64,000 bases of DNA from Thiopontia sp013349825 (GTDB taxonomy: Bacteria > Pseudomonadota > Gammaproteobacteria > GCF-002020875): positions 1-64,000 of the forward strand of contig CAXCCG010000001.1 in the NCBI GenBank assembly GCA_963981015.1, given 5' to 3'. Below are positions 18,678 through 28,474 of the stretch, in pieces. Under the pieces are notes generated by a model. That model was not told the origin of the DNA. It was given only the letters and a program-made list of their open reading frames with translations, and did no database searches. The translations under genes and the position numbers were made by a program. The first letter of the stretch is position 1; every line of letters begins with the position of its first letter.

Positions 18678-19471
18678 AAATGACTCCTTTCCATCAATCC
18701 TGCACCTACCAAAGCCTCATACGTCTCTCGCACATCGTGCACACGTACAACATCAGCACCTCGTTCCACAGCAACCACTGCAGCCCCGACACTCCCCATC
18801 AAGCGCTCCTCAACGGGTCGCCCTCCCAGCAAAGTACCTATCATCGATTTCCTGGATATCCCAACCAGAAGAGGTACTTCTGCTATTTTAAAACGGGCCA
18901 GACCTCGCAATAGTTGCATATTATGATCCAGTGTTTTGCCAAACCCGAAACCTGGATCAATCCAGATTTTTGAGCGGTCGATGCCCGCATGTTCACTCAC
19001 CTCAATACGTGCTGACAAAAAGCCCAGCACATCCTCAACCACATCTTGATAATCGGGTTGCTGTTGCATTGTTCTTGGCTCACCCTGCATATGCATCAAA
19101 CTGACTGTTGCCCCCGTATCAGCAGCCGCTTGTAACGCCCCGGCCCCTTGAAGGGCACAGACATCATTAATAAGATCTGCCCCTGCTGCAACCGCTGCAC
19201 GCATTATATCCGCTTTGCTGGTATCGACTGAAAGTTGAACATCACTCTCTTGACGAATCGCTTCAATAACTGGAATAACACGCTGCAGCTCCTGGTCCAG
19301 CGAAACTGCAGATGCACCCGGACGAGTCGACTCCCCTCCGACATCAATAATGGCTGCCCCATCCCTGACCATTTTTAATGCTTGAGTACGCGCACTCTCC
19401 AGCGCAATAAAAGCCCCCCCATCGGAAAAAGAGTCCGGGGTTACATTGAGTATCCCCATAATTCGGGACAC
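18674..19471 (-). CDS. folP: Dihydropteroate synthase
   Basis: Joins the pterin pyrophosphate and p-aminobenzoate in folate synthesis; the sulfonamide target. 265 residues. Motifs: GILNVTPDSFSDGG, GGESTRPGA, DLINDVCALQG, DPGFGFGKT, GISRKSMIG. The N-terminus is short: translation seems to begin at GTG 19471, only five residues before the first conserved strand, since a TGA lies 27 bases upstream in frame. E. coli FolP has about 15 more residues there. It follows ftsH by 27 bases. Confidence 0.95.
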   Translation of the reverse strand: MSRIMGILNVTPDSFSDGGAFIALESARTQALKMVRDGAAIIDVGGESTRPGASAVSLDQELQRVIPVIEAIRQESDVQLSVDTSKADIMRAAVAAGADLINDVCALQGAGALQAAADTGATVSLMHMQGEPRTMQQQPDYQDVVEDVLGFLSARIEVSEHAGIDRSKIWIDPGFGFGKTLDHNMQLLRGLARFKIAEVPLLVGISRKSMIGTLLGGRPVEERLMGSVGAAVVAVERGADVVRVHDVRETYEALVGAGLMERSHF

Positions 19472-19498
19472 ATTCAGTACCAGAATACTGCTACTGAA

Positions 19499-21424
19499 TC
19501 AGTGCTGATTGGCCGGATCACCCACAGGATCTTCTGAATCGGCTTCATCACTCTCTGAAGCAACGATGAACTCAACCCCATCATCATCTTCGTCATCATC
19601 AGACTCACTCCAATCTTCTGGCGGACGCGGTGTACGCCCCTCCATAATATCCTTGATTTGAGTACCATCAATCGTTTCAAATTTGATTAATGCCTCTGCC
19701 ATCAGATCCAGTATGGTTCGATTCTCTTTCAGAATGGACTCTGCACGCTCATAGTTCTGATCGATCACAGCACGAATCTCCTCATCAATCAGATGTGATG
19801 TTTCGTCCGACACCTCTTTATGTTTGGTTACAGAACGCCCCAGAAAGACCTCTCCCTCCTCCTCTGCATAGGAGAGTGGCCCCAATTTTTCTGACAGCCC
19901 CCATTTGGTCACCATATTACGGGCTATTTCTGTAGCACGCTCAATGTCGTTAGAGGCACCTGTTGTCACCGCATCTGCACCAAACACCAACTCTTCTGCA
20001 ATACGTCCACCAAACAGACTGGATATTTGACTCTCCAGACGTTTTTTACTATGGCTATAGCGATCTTCTTCCGGAAGGAACATGGTGACGCCGAGAGCAC
20101 GCCCTCGAGGAATAATGGTCACCTTATAAACCGGATCATGCTCAGGAACTGACAATCCAACAATCGCATGACCTGCCTCATGGAAGGCTGTCAGCGACTT
20201 CTCCTCATCACTCATCACCATTGAACGGCGTTCCGCACCCATCATAATCTTGTCCTTGGCCTTCTCAAACTCAGACATATTGACCAGACGTTTGCCGGCT
20301 TTGGCAGCAAACAGGGCCGCCTCATTCACCAGGTTGGCGAGATCGGCACCAGAGAAGCCCGGAGTTCCCCGCGCCAGCAGTTTGGGCTTGACGTTCTTGG
20401 CGACCGGAACCTTATTCATATGCACTTTAAGGATATGCTCACGTCCGCGCACATCGGGTAGTGGCACCACCACCTGACGGTCAAAACGGCCAGGGCGTAG
20501 CAGTGCAGGGTCCAATACGTCTGGACGGTTGGTTGCTGCAATCACAATCACGCCATCATTGGCCTCAAAGCCATCCATCTCTACCAGTAGCTGATTCAGT
20601 GTCTGCTCACGCTCATCGTGTCCTCCACCAAGCCCGGCACCACGATGGCGCCCCACCGCGTCGATCTCATCAATAAAGATGATACAAGGCGCACTTTTCT
20701 TGGCCTGCTCAAACATGTCACGTACACGCGAGGCACCGACACCGACAAACATCTCAACAAAATCAGAGCCAGAGATAGTAAAAAAAGGCACCTTGGCTTC
20801 ACCGGCAATCGCCTTCGCCAGCAGTGTCTTACCGGTGCCTGGAGAACCTGTCAGCAATACACCACGAGGAATTTTTCCACCCAGCTTCTGAAATTTTCCA
20901 GGATCTTGCAAAAAATCAACCAGTTCAGAGACCTCCTCTTTCGCCTCCTCAACTCCAGCCACATCCGCAAAGGTGACTTGCACTTGATCTTCATTCAAGA
21001 GACGTGCCTTGCTCTTACCGAAAGACATCGGCCCCCCTTTACCACCAACTCCACCTTGCATCTGGCGCATAAAGAAGACCCACACCGCAATCAGCAGCAG
21101 CATAGGGAACCAGGAGATGAAAATCTGCATCAACATCCCCTGCTGCTCAGGGGGCTGTGCATCGATTGACACCCCATTTTCGATCAGATCACCGATCAGC
21201 CCACGATCACCCGGATCATAGGTGGTGAATTGCTCTCCTGTAGCGCTGACCCCACGAACCACTCGCCCCTCAATCTCCACTCGATTCACACGACCTTGAC
21301 GAACATCCGAGATAAATTGCGAGTAGTCGACACCTTTCTGGCTGCTGTTGCGGGGACCAAAACTATTAAAAACAGACATGAGCACAGTTGCAATAACGGC
21401 CCACAAGAGGATATTTTTCATCAT
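19499..21424 (-). CDS. ftsH: ATP-dependent membrane zinc protease FtsH
   Basis: Degrades damaged or short-lived membrane and cytoplasmic proteins. 641 residues. Two N-terminal helices (residues about 4-22 and 100-118) flank a periplasmic domain; then the AAA module with GSPGTGKTLLAKAIAGEA, IIFIDEIDAVG, and the SRH region NRPDVLDPALLRPGRFD; then the HEAGH zinc protease motif. The C-terminus is highly acidic (SESDDDEDDDGVEF), a variable region. Two adjacent ATGs (21424, 21421) could serve as start. Usually next to rlmE; here a DUF938 gene and a repeat lie between. Confidence 0.97.
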   Translation of the reverse strand: MMKNILLWAVIATVLMSVFNSFGPRNSSQKGVDYSQFISDVRQGRVNRVEIEGRVVRGVSATGEQFTTYDPGDRGLIGDLIENGVSIDAQPPEQQGMLMQIFISWFPMLLLIAVWVFFMRQMQGGVGGKGGPMSFGKSKARLLNEDQVQVTFADVAGVEEAKEEVSELVDFLQDPGKFQKLGGKIPRGVLLTGSPGTGKTLLAKAIAGEAKVPFFTISGSDFVEMFVGVGASRVRDMFEQAKKSAPCIIFIDEIDAVGRHRGAGLGGGHDEREQTLNQLLVEMDGFEANDGVIVIAATNRPDVLDPALLRPGRFDRQVVVPLPDVRGREHILKVHMNKVPVAKNVKPKLLARGTPGFSGADLANLVNEAALFAAKAGKRLVNMSEFEKAKDKIMMGAERRSMVMSDEEKSLTAFHEAGHAIVGLSVPEHDPVYKVTIIPRGRALGVTMFLPEEDRYSHSKKRLESQISSLFGGRIAEELVFGADAVTTGASNDIERATEIARNMVTKWGLSEKLGPLSYAEEEGEVFLGRSVTKHKEVSDETSHLIDEEIRAVIDQNYERAESILKENRTILDLMAEALIKFETIDGTQIKDIMEGRTPRPPEDWSESDDDEDDDGVEFIVASESDEADSEDPVGDPANQH

Positions 21425-21540
21425 GATGTAAGTAACCAGGTTTCCAGAGTAATTTAGTAAGGTATGAAAGAGTAGCTTATAGTGGAGGTAATTATAACTA
21501 AATTCAATAGCCCCTCCCTATTTTCTCCTCACGATGACGA

Positions 21541-22158
21541 CTACGCACCCAATGTAGTGTCTGAGCGAAATACTTTTTTCCAGTAGAGTATGCGGTTATT
21601 GGCTGGCATGGCAACATCACCCTGCAACCGCATTCCCCCCTTCTCGGCCAACTGGTTAAGCCACTCAAAGTCCCGTACACCACTGGCAGGATCACGCTGT
21701 TTAAGCCATTGATCAAAGCTACGGTTGCTCTCACTGGTAAAGTCTCCCTTATAGTTAAATGGTCCATAGAGCAGAAAAATTCCCTCTTTAGACAGCACAT
21801 TTGCCACACCTGACACAAAGCTTTCAACCATTTGCAGACTCATGATGTGGGCGGTATTGGCGGAGAATACAGCATCTGCTTTCAGTTGCGGCCACTGCTC
21901 TTGGGTCACATCCAGCTCCAATGGTATTGGGGTGTTGCTCAATCCGCGCTCCTCCAACCACGCATTGATGCTCGGATGGTTTTCCAGCCGGTCGCTACAC
22001 TGCCAGCTCAGGTGGGGCATCGCTTGAGCAAAATCAACTGCATGCTGCCCTGAGCCACTGCCAATTTCCAACAACTGTGACCGACCGCTCAGCAGAGGCT
22101 GAATGACCGAAAGAATTGGATCCCGGTTCTCTATGCAGGACTGAGAAAACTGCTTCAT
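21541..22158 (-). CDS. DUF938 family SAM-dependent methyltransferase-like protein
   Basis: 205 residues. A class I methyltransferase fold is shown by LLEIGSGSGQHAVDFA (motif I) and the following acidic strand; SANTAHIMSLQMVESFV and YGPFNYKGDFTSESN are features I associate with the DUF938 family, whose substrate is not established. It lies between rlmE and ftsH, 116 bases before ftsH. A 160-bp mobile repeat sits immediately upstream, ending about 40 bases before the ATG, so the gene may be cut off from the rlmE transcript. Confidence 0.8.
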   Translation of the reverse strand: MKQFSQSCIENRDPILSVIQPLLSGRSQLLEIGSGSGQHAVDFAQAMPHLSWQCSDRLENHPSINAWLEERGLSNTPIPLELDVTQEQWPQLKADAVFSANTAHIMSLQMVESFVSGVANVLSKEGIFLLYGPFNYKGDFTSESNRSFDQWLKQRDPASGVRDFEWLNQLAEKGGMRLQGDVAMPANNRILYWKKVFRSDTTLGA

Positions 22159-22198
22159 GATAAAACCTTTATTGAAGATATGAGAGCAACCTCTACTA

Positions 22199-22358
22199 GG
22201 GAACCTCTGAATAAGTCATGTGTAAATGCCTAACGCCCATAGTGCCCAATATCTTCATTGAAAACCTTGCTAATAGCCTGCTATTGGCTGCGATCTTCGC
22301 CTTGATCTTGGACACTATGGACGTAATTCAAATTACCCAGACTTGTTCAGAGGTTCCC
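22199..22358. mobile_element. 160-bp MITE-like repeat, copy 1
   Basis: First of three near-identical 160-bp units. The ends are inverted repeats, GGGAACCTCTGAA at the left and TTCAGAGGTTCCC at the right, flanked on both sides by TA (22197-22198 and 22359-22360). The whole unit folds on itself as a long imperfect hairpin around AATAGCCTGCTATT. It has no coding capacity. TA flanks are what Tc1/mariner/IS630-type transposition leaves, so a non-autonomous derivative of that class is likely. The right end lies exactly at the rlmE stop codon. Confidence 0.85.
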
Positions 22359-22981
22359 TAGCTACCTCTGTATTTTCTAGCCAGAAGATAGACCTCTCGA
22401 CTACGACCTCTTGACGCCTTGGGTTTTCGGGTCAACACCGTACTAAAATCATGACGTAACCCCTGTAATAGCTGGTCAAAACCATCTCCCTGAAAAACCT
22501 TCATCAGCAGGTCTCCACCCGGCTTTAATGTCTGACGTGCAAAGTCGTGCGCCAATTCCACCAAAAACATCGCCTTTGGAATATCTACCGCACTCATTCC
22601 ACTCATATTGGGAGCCATATCTGAGAGAACCAGATCCAGAGGCTCCCCTCCCAGCAGTGTTAACAGTTGCTCCAGTACAGACTCTTCCCGAAAATCCCCC
22701 CGCAAAAATGTTGCACCAACAACCGGGTCCATATCCAGAATATCCATTGCAACCACCACACCACTCTTCCCCACCTTCTGTGCAGCAACCTGGGTCCAGC
22801 CGCCAGGAGCTGCCCCAAGATCTACAATACGCAGCCCAGGGCGCAACAGATGATCTTTCTCATTAATTTCGATCAGTTTATAGGCTGCACGGGAACGGTA
22901 ACCATCCACCTGAGACCGTTTGACGTATTCATCATTGAAATGTTCCTGCAACCAGCGACCACTGCTTTTACTTTTTGCCAC
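22358..22981 (-). CDS. rlmE: 23S rRNA 2'-O-ribose U2552 methyltransferase RlmE
   Basis: Methylates the ribosomal A-loop using SAM. 207 residues. Motifs: SRAAYKLIEINEKD, VDLGAAPGGWTQVA, LSDMAPNMSG, VELAHDFARQTLKPGGDLLMKVFQGD; the catalytic K-D-K-E set appears intact. Start GTG at 22981 (AKSKSSGRWLQEHF matches the family start). The stop TAG is made of the TA flank plus the terminal base of the repeat copy 1. The C-terminus (REVYLLARKYRGS) is of normal length, so function is probably unaffected. Confidence 0.96.
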   Translation of the reverse strand: MAKSKSSGRWLQEHFNDEYVKRSQVDGYRSRAAYKLIEINEKDHLLRPGLRIVDLGAAPGGWTQVAAQKVGKSGVVVAMDILDMDPVVGATFLRGDFREESVLEQLLTLLGGEPLDLVLSDMAPNMSGMSAVDIPKAMFLVELAHDFARQTLKPGGDLLMKVFQGDGFDQLLQGLRHDFSTVLTRKPKASRGRSREVYLLARKYRGS

Positions 22982-23071
22982 ACGCTATTCTCAACTGTTA
23001 CTTTGCCTTCCATAAGGCCTTCCATTACTATACGCGCCCTTCACCACAATACTTAATGAGCATCAAACCCC

Positions 23072-23365
23072 ATGGATCTTACCGGAAAACAGAAACGACA
23101 TCTTCGAGGACTTGGACATGAACTGCATCCACTGGTCACCATCGGGGGGAACGGTCTCTCTGAAAGTGTACTCTCTGAACTGAACCAAACGCTGGAACAC
23201 CATGAATTAATCAAGGTAAAGGTTAACGCCGGAGAGCGCGATGAGAAGAAGGTGCTGATTGCGGAGATGGTTGAGAAGAGCAAAGCCACTCTGGTTCAGA
23301 CCATCGGTCATGTCGCACTACTCTATCGCAGAGCTGAACAACCCAAACTACAGCTCCCAAAGTAA
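23072..23365 (+). CDS. yhbY: CRM-domain ribosome assembly RNA-binding protein YhbY
   Basis: 97 residues with the CRM fold: KQKRHLRGLGHELHPLVTIG followed by the GNGLSESVLSEL turn, typical of YhbY, which associates with pre-50S subunits. It is divergent from rlmE, sharing a 90-base promoter region, and convergent with greA, whose stop lies 3 bases after its own. This arrangement is standard in gammaproteobacteria. Confidence 0.93.
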   Translation: MDLTGKQKRHLRGLGHELHPLVTIGGNGLSESVLSELNQTLEHHELIKVKVNAGERDEKKVLIAEMVEKSKATLVQTIGHVALLYRRAEQPKLQLPK

Positions 23366-23367
23366 AA

Positions 23368-23847
23368 TCACACGATATAACGGACCTCAACAATCTCCAG
23401 GTTTCGGATTCCACTGGGTGCTTGCACCACGGCAACCTCACCCTCCTCCTTACCAATCATCGCCCGTGCGATGGGTGAGTTGACGGAGATCTTCCCCTCT
23501 TTAATATTGGACTCATCATCCCCCACAATTTTGTAGGTGACCGCTTCGCCACTATCTTCATCTTCAAGATCTACCGTTACCCCAAAAACCACCTTACCGT
23601 TCTGTGGTAACGAAGAGATATCAATCTCTTGTGCATTACTAAGCTTTGCTTCCAGGTCCTGAATACGCCCTTCAATAAACCCTTGCTGTTCACGAGCTGC
23701 ATGATATTCTGCATTCTCTTTCAAATCACCATGGGCACGCGCCTCTGCAATATCATCTATCACCTGAGGACGATCTATGGTCTTCAGTTGATTTAGCTCC
23801 TGACGCATTTTCTCTGCACCCTGTACAGTCAGTGGAATTTTGTTCAT
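23368..23847 (-). CDS. greA: Transcription elongation factor GreA
   Basis: Stimulates transcript cleavage by backtracked RNA polymerase. 159 residues (family 158). The N-terminal coiled coil bears the acidic tip in IDDIAEARAHGDLKENAEY; the C-terminal FKBP-like domain includes YKIVGDDESNIKEGKISVNSP-type residues and SPIARAMIGKEEGE. ATG at 23847 is directly next to the carB stop (TAA 23850-23848), so the two are one operon. Confidence 0.98.
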   Translation of the reverse strand: MNKIPLTVQGAEKMRQELNQLKTIDRPQVIDDIAEARAHGDLKENAEYHAAREQQGFIEGRIQDLEAKLSNAQEIDISSLPQNGKVVFGVTVDLEDEDSGEAVTYKIVGDDESNIKEGKISVNSPIARAMIGKEEGEVAVVQAPSGIRNLEIVEVRYIV

Positions 23848-26800
23848 TTAATTTCCCTCATGTAGATCTTGAAGACGGTTGACCTCCCGGTCATCCAGAT
23901 TAGACAGTGCAAACGCCATCGCCTGTGCACCCGCTATAGTGGTGAAGTAGGTGACTTTATGGTTAAGCGTCTCACGGCGAATGGAGTAGGAGTCTGCAAT
24001 GGCCTGTTTGCCATCCGTGGTATTAACAATCAGATCAATCTCATCATTTTTAATCTGATCTACGATATGAGGGCGCCCCTCTTCCACCTTGTTGATACGT
24101 TGGCAGGGGATTGAGGCCTCATTTAATACCTTGGCTGTGCCACGGGTTGCGACAATTTCGAAACCCGCATCTGCCAACGTCTTGGCCACCGGAACTACGC
24201 GCTGCTTGTCACTGGCCCGTACACTAATAAAGGCACGACCTGACCGGGGCAGTGGGCCGCCCGCAGCCAACTGAGACTTTGCAAAGGCCTCACCAAAGCT
24301 TTTACCTACTCCCATCACCTCACCAGTAGATTTCATCTCTGGCCCCAGCAGTGGATCAACTCCGGGGAATTTTACAAAGGGGAAGACGGCCTCTTTGACC
24401 GAGTAGTGTTTTGGAATCATCTCTTCGGTGACTCCCTGCACTTTCAGACTCTGTCCTGCCATGCAACGAGCCGCAACCTTAGCCAGCGGACGACCGATTG
24501 CCTTAGAGACAAACGGTACGGTACGTGAAGCACGAGGATTGACCTCCAGCACGTAGATCAGATCACCTTGAATAGCGAACTGCACATTCATCAAACCAAG
24601 CACTTTCAGCTCCAGCGCCATTGCTCGAGTCTGTTCACGCAGGCGGTTCTGAATCTCTTCAGTGAGATCATACGGAGGCAATGAACAGGCTGAGTCACCC
24701 GAGTGGACACCCGCCTGCTCGATATGTTGCATAATCCCACCAATCAAGACCTCTTCACCATCACAGATCGCATCCACATCCACCTCAACGGCATCATTGA
24801 GGAAACGATCCAGTAACACCGGGCTCTCATTAGAGACCTGCACCGCTTCGCGGAAATAGGTCTGCAACCCCTCGGCATCATGGACGATCTCCATCGCGCG
24901 ACCACCTAATACATAGGAGGGACGTACCACTAACGGGTAGCCAATCTCTTCTGCCAGCTTCAGCGCCTCATCATCGGCACGCGCTGTTCGATTGGGTGGC
25001 TGCAACAGTCCCAGTTTATTGAGAGCCTGTTGAAAGCGTTCTCGATCCTCTGCCAAATCAATCGCATCCGGTGAGGTGCCAATAATAGGCACGCCCGCCT
25101 TCTCCAGATCAGCTGCCAGCTTCAGTGGAGTTTGACCACCATACTGTACGATGACACCAACAGGCTGCTCTTTATGCACCACCTCCAACACATCCTCCAG
25201 TGTTAGAGGCTCAAAATAGAGGCGGTCCGAGGTGTCGTAGTCGGTCGATACCGTCTCTGGGTTACAGTTGACCATGATGGTCTCGTAGCCATCTTCACGC
25301 ATTGCCAATGCCGCGTGTACACAGCAGTAGTCAAATTCGATACCCTGACCGATACGGTTGGGTCCACCGCCCAGTACCATAATCTTCTTGTTGTCCGAAG
25401 GGTTGGATTCACACTCCTCCTCATAGGTGGAGTACATGTAGGCTGTATTGGTCGGGAATTCGGCAGCACAGGTATCGACCCGCTTGAAGACCGGACGTAC
25501 ACCTAACTGGTGACGGTGAGCACGTACCGCATACTCATCACTATTGACCAGCTTGGCGAGGCGACGATCCGAGAAGCCCTTACGCTTCAGCAGACGTAGC
25601 ATCATCGCATCCAGTCCTGCGAGGCCACCCGATTTCACCTGTGCCTCATCCTTAATCAGATCCTCGATCTGAATCAGAAACCAGCGGTCAATCTGGGTCT
25701 CTTCAAAGATCTCTTCCATGCTCCATCCAGCACGGAAAGCATCACCCACATACCAGATGCGCTCTGCACCCGGCACCCGCAACCTCTTGCGCAGTACCTC
25801 GGTGAGATCTTCCGCATCCAGTGCAATCTTCTCATCAAAACCATCGGCCCCCACTTCAAGACCACGCAACGCCTTCTGCAAGGACTCCTGTTGGGTACGA
25901 CCCATTGCCATCACCTCACCGACTGATTTCATCTGTGTGGTCAGAGTGCCATCGGCCTGCGGGAACTTCTCGAAGGTAAAACGTGGAATCTTGGTGACTA
26001 CATAGTCAATGGATGGCTCGAACGAGGCAGGGGTTGAACCGCCGGTAATCTCATTCTGCAGCTCATCCAGTGTGTAACCAATTGCCAGTTTTGCCGCCAC
26101 CTTGGCAATCGGAAAGCCGGTTGCCTTGGAGGCCAGAGCCGAAGAGCGCGATACGCGTGGGTTCATCTCAATAATGATCATGCGCCCATTCTCAGGGTTG
26201 ATCGCAAACTGTACGTTGGAGCCACCGGTATCAACACCGATCTCACGCAGTACCGCCAGTGAGGCGTTACGCATGATCTGGTACTCCTTATCTGTCAGCG
26301 TCTGTGCTGGTGCAACGGTGATGGAGTCCCCGGTATGAACCCCCATCGGATCAAAATTTTCAATCGAACAGATGATGATGCAGTTGTCCTTGCGGTCACG
26401 CACCACCTCCATCTCATACTCTTTCCACCCCAATACCGACTCTTCGATCAGCAGCTCGTTGGTTGGTGAGAGGTCAAGACCACGCTCACAGATCTCAATA
26501 AACTCTTCTTTGTTATAGGCAATACCACCACCACTACCCCCCATGGTGAATGAGGGACGGATAATGACCGGAAAGCCGAGTGGAATCTGCACCTGCTGCG
26601 CCTCTTCCAGACTATGAGCAATGGCAGATTCCGGAGTATCAAGGCCAATCTTGTGCATTGCATCCCGGAAACGTTCGCGATCTTCCGCCTTGTCAATGGC
26701 ATCACGGGTCGCACCCACCATCTCAACACTGTACTTCTCCAGCACCCCTTCCCGCTCCAGGTCAAGGGCACAGTTCAATGCGGTCTGTCCCCCCATGGTT

Positions 26801-27063
26801 GGAAGCAGTGCATCCGGTCTCTCTTTTTCAATAATCCGCTCGACCGTCTCCCAGTGGATTGGCTCGATATAGATCGAATCGGCCATCTCCGGATCGGTCA
26901 TGATAGTTGCAGGGTTGGAGTTGACCAGAACAACCCGAAATCCCTCTTCCCGTAGCGCCTTACACGCCTGTGCACCCGAGTAGTCAAACTCACACGCCTG
27001 ACCGATAACGATCGGTCCTGCGCCAATAATCAGGATGCTGTTAATGTCGGTACGCTTTGGCAT
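23848..27063 (-). CDS. carB: Carbamoyl phosphate synthase large subunit
   Basis: Makes carbamoyl phosphate from bicarbonate, ammonia and two ATP for pyrimidine and arginine synthesis. 1071 residues, normal length. Two homologous ATP-grasp halves: GGSGGGIAYN in the first and VLGGRAMEIV in the second; GGGPNRIGQGIEFDYC in the linker; a C-terminal allosteric MGS-like domain (ISVRASDKQRVVPVAKTL). ATG at 27063 overlaps the TAA of carA by one base. Confidence 0.98.
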   Translation of the reverse strand: MPKRTDINSILIIGAGPIVIGQACEFDYSGAQACKALREEGFRVVLVNSNPATIMTDPEMADSIYIEPIHWETVERIIEKERPDALLPTMGGQTALNCALDLEREGVLEKYSVEMVGATRDAIDKAEDRERFRDAMHKIGLDTPESAIAHSLEEAQQVQIPLGFPVIIRPSFTMGGSGGGIAYNKEEFIEICERGLDLSPTNELLIEESVLGWKEYEMEVVRDRKDNCIIICSIENFDPMGVHTGDSITVAPAQTLTDKEYQIMRNASLAVLREIGVDTGGSNVQFAINPENGRMIIIEMNPRVSRSSALASKATGFPIAKVAAKLAIGYTLDELQNEITGGSTPASFEPSIDYVVTKIPRFTFEKFPQADGTLTTQMKSVGEVMAMGRTQQESLQKALRGLEVGADGFDEKIALDAEDLTEVLRKRLRVPGAERIWYVGDAFRAGWSMEEIFEETQIDRWFLIQIEDLIKDEAQVKSGGLAGLDAMMLRLLKRKGFSDRRLAKLVNSDEYAVRAHRHQLGVRPVFKRVDTCAAEFPTNTAYMYSTYEEECESNPSDNKKIMVLGGGPNRIGQGIEFDYCCVHAALAMREDGYETIMVNCNPETVSTDYDTSDRLYFEPLTLEDVLEVVHKEQPVGVIVQYGGQTPLKLAADLEKAGVPIIGTSPDAIDLAEDRERFQQALNKLGLLQPPNRTARADDEALKLAEEIGYPLVVRPSYVLGGRAMEIVHDAEGLQTYFREAVQVSNESPVLLDRFLNDAVEVDVDAICDGEEVLIGGIMQHIEQAGVHSGDSACSLPPYDLTEEIQNRLREQTRAMALELKVLGLMNVQFAIQGDLIYVLEVNPRASRTVPFVSKAIGRPLAKVAARCMAGQSLKVQGVTEEMIPKHYSVKEAVFPFVKFPGVDPLLGPEMKSTGEVMGVGKSFGEAFAKSQLAAGGPLPRSGRAFISVRASDKQRVVPVAKTLADAGFEIVATRGTAKVLNEASIPCQRINKVEEGRPHIVDQIKNDEIDLIVNTTDGKQAIADSYSIRRETLNHKVTYFTTIAGAQAMAFALSNLDDREVNRLQDLHEGN

Positions 27064-28241
27064 TACTTGGCTCCCATTTCTGCAGATTCGGCAGCTGCGT
27101 CCCGGCGCTGCTGCATCAACTCGATAAAGTGGTCAAATAGCGGGGCTACATCATGTGGCCCAGGACTCGCCTCAGGGTGTCCCTGGAAGCTGAAAGCTGG
27201 ACAATCGGTACGCTCCACACCTTGCAGTGATCCATCAAACAGTGAACGGTGGGTAGCTGCCAGACACTCTGGCAAGCTCTGATCATCTACCGCAAAACCG
27301 TGGTTCTGACTGGTGATCATCACCTCGCCCCCACCCAGTTTCTGCACAGGATGGTTGGCACCATGATGGCCAAACTTCATCTTTAAGGTTTTGGCGCCGC
27401 TCGCCAGTGAAAGCAGCTGATGTCCTAGACAGATCCCGAATAGAGGCATTTTCTCGCCCAAAAGACGTTTGATACTGTTTTGTGCATAGTCACAAGGCTC
27501 AGGGTCACCCGGTCCATTAGAGAGGAAGATCCCGTCCGGGTTGCGTGACAGCACCTCTTCTACCGGTGTATCCGCTGGAACCACCTGCAGACGGCAGCCA
27601 CGATCTACCAACATACGCAGAATATTGCGCTTTACTCCGTAGTCGTATACCACCACATGCCAAGGCAGTGAAGCGGGATTTTCAACCGGATCAGGCAAGC
27701 CGCCCTCCAGTGTCCAGCTCCCCTGCTCCCAATCATATTCAGTTTTTGTCGTTGCCTCAATTGCAAGGTCCATCCCCTGCAGTCCAGCAAAATTCTTCGC
27801 ACTCTCAACAGCGGCCTGCTCATCAATATTCTCGCCAGCCACTATGCACCCACCTTGTGCACCCTTTTCTCGCAAGATACGGGTAAGGCGACGGGTATCA
27901 ATCCCGGCAATTGCAACCGTATTGTGGCGAACCAGATAATCTGTGAGATCTTCAGTACTGCGCCAGTTACTGGTGATTTGTGAACGATCCCGAATCACCA
28001 GTCCAGCAGCCATCACACCACCGGCAGACTCTTCGTCCTCTGCATTAGTGCCAACATTACCGATATGGGGATAGGTGAGCGTCACAATTTGACGCAGATA
28101 GGAGGGGTCCGTAAGGATCTCCTGGTAGCCAGTCAGTGCGGTATTGAAGACTACCTCACCCACCGTTTCACCAGAAATACCAATCGACTCTCCGTAAAAG
28201 AGACTCCCATCTTCCAAAGCAAGAATAGCAGGTGTTGTCAT
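27063..28241 (-). CDS. carA: Carbamoyl phosphate synthase small subunit
   Basis: Glutaminase subunit delivering ammonia to CarB. 392 residues. The class I amidotransferase nucleophile Cys is in FGICLGHQLLSLA, with the catalytic His-x-Glu in SFQGHPEASPGP. The N-terminal domain carries DGSLFYGESIG and ITLTYPHIGNVG. ATG at 28241. The upstream 230 bases separate it from the defence island and include a terminator-like hairpin 17 bases before the start. Confidence 0.98.
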   Translation of the reverse strand: MTTPAILALEDGSLFYGESIGISGETVGEVVFNTALTGYQEILTDPSYLRQIVTLTYPHIGNVGTNAEDEESAGGVMAAGLVIRDRSQITSNWRSTEDLTDYLVRHNTVAIAGIDTRRLTRILREKGAQGGCIVAGENIDEQAAVESAKNFAGLQGMDLAIEATTKTEYDWEQGSWTLEGGLPDPVENPASLPWHVVVYDYGVKRNILRMLVDRGCRLQVVPADTPVEEVLSRNPDGIFLSNGPGDPEPCDYAQNSIKRLLGEKMPLFGICLGHQLLSLASGAKTLKMKFGHHGANHPVQKLGGGEVMITSQNHGFAVDDQSLPECLAATHRSLFDGSLQGVERTDCPAFSFQGHPEASPGPHDVAPLFDHFIELMQQRRDAAAESAEMGAK

Positions 28242-28258
28242 AGTTCAATCTTCGCACA

Positions 28259-28323
28259 TAAAAAACGGGACCCTCTATATTTATCAGCCGCTTACTAGCG
28301 CCTACACAAATATGAATCCCGTT
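28259..28323 (-). promoter_or_regulatory. Candidate attenuator-like hairpin in the carA leader
   Basis: On the minus strand AACGGGA (28323-28317) can pair with TCCCGTT (28270-28264), followed by a run of T (28263-28259). The interior can extend the stem: ATATTT with AAATAT, and GCT/AGC around AGTA. This ends 17 bases before the carA ATG. The shape is that of an intrinsic terminator placed in a leader. Alternatively it is the terminator of a gene since lost upstream. No leader peptide was recognised. Confidence 0.35.
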
Positions 28324-28474
28324 ACTAATAATTCCATTCGGACCGTTCCTCTCAGGACGAGAGATTGAGTGCGAATTCTACTCTTCCAACCCGGAAAGGT
28401 CTACGGGGAAGACTTGAATATTAGCCATTAATTTTACAGTTCAGTGAAACACTGCATCTTTTCAGGGGATACAC

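Noticed and set aside
20618..21169. Plus-strand open frame of 183 codons in ftsH
   Set aside because: Antisense to the AAA and membrane part of ftsH; no recognisable motif.
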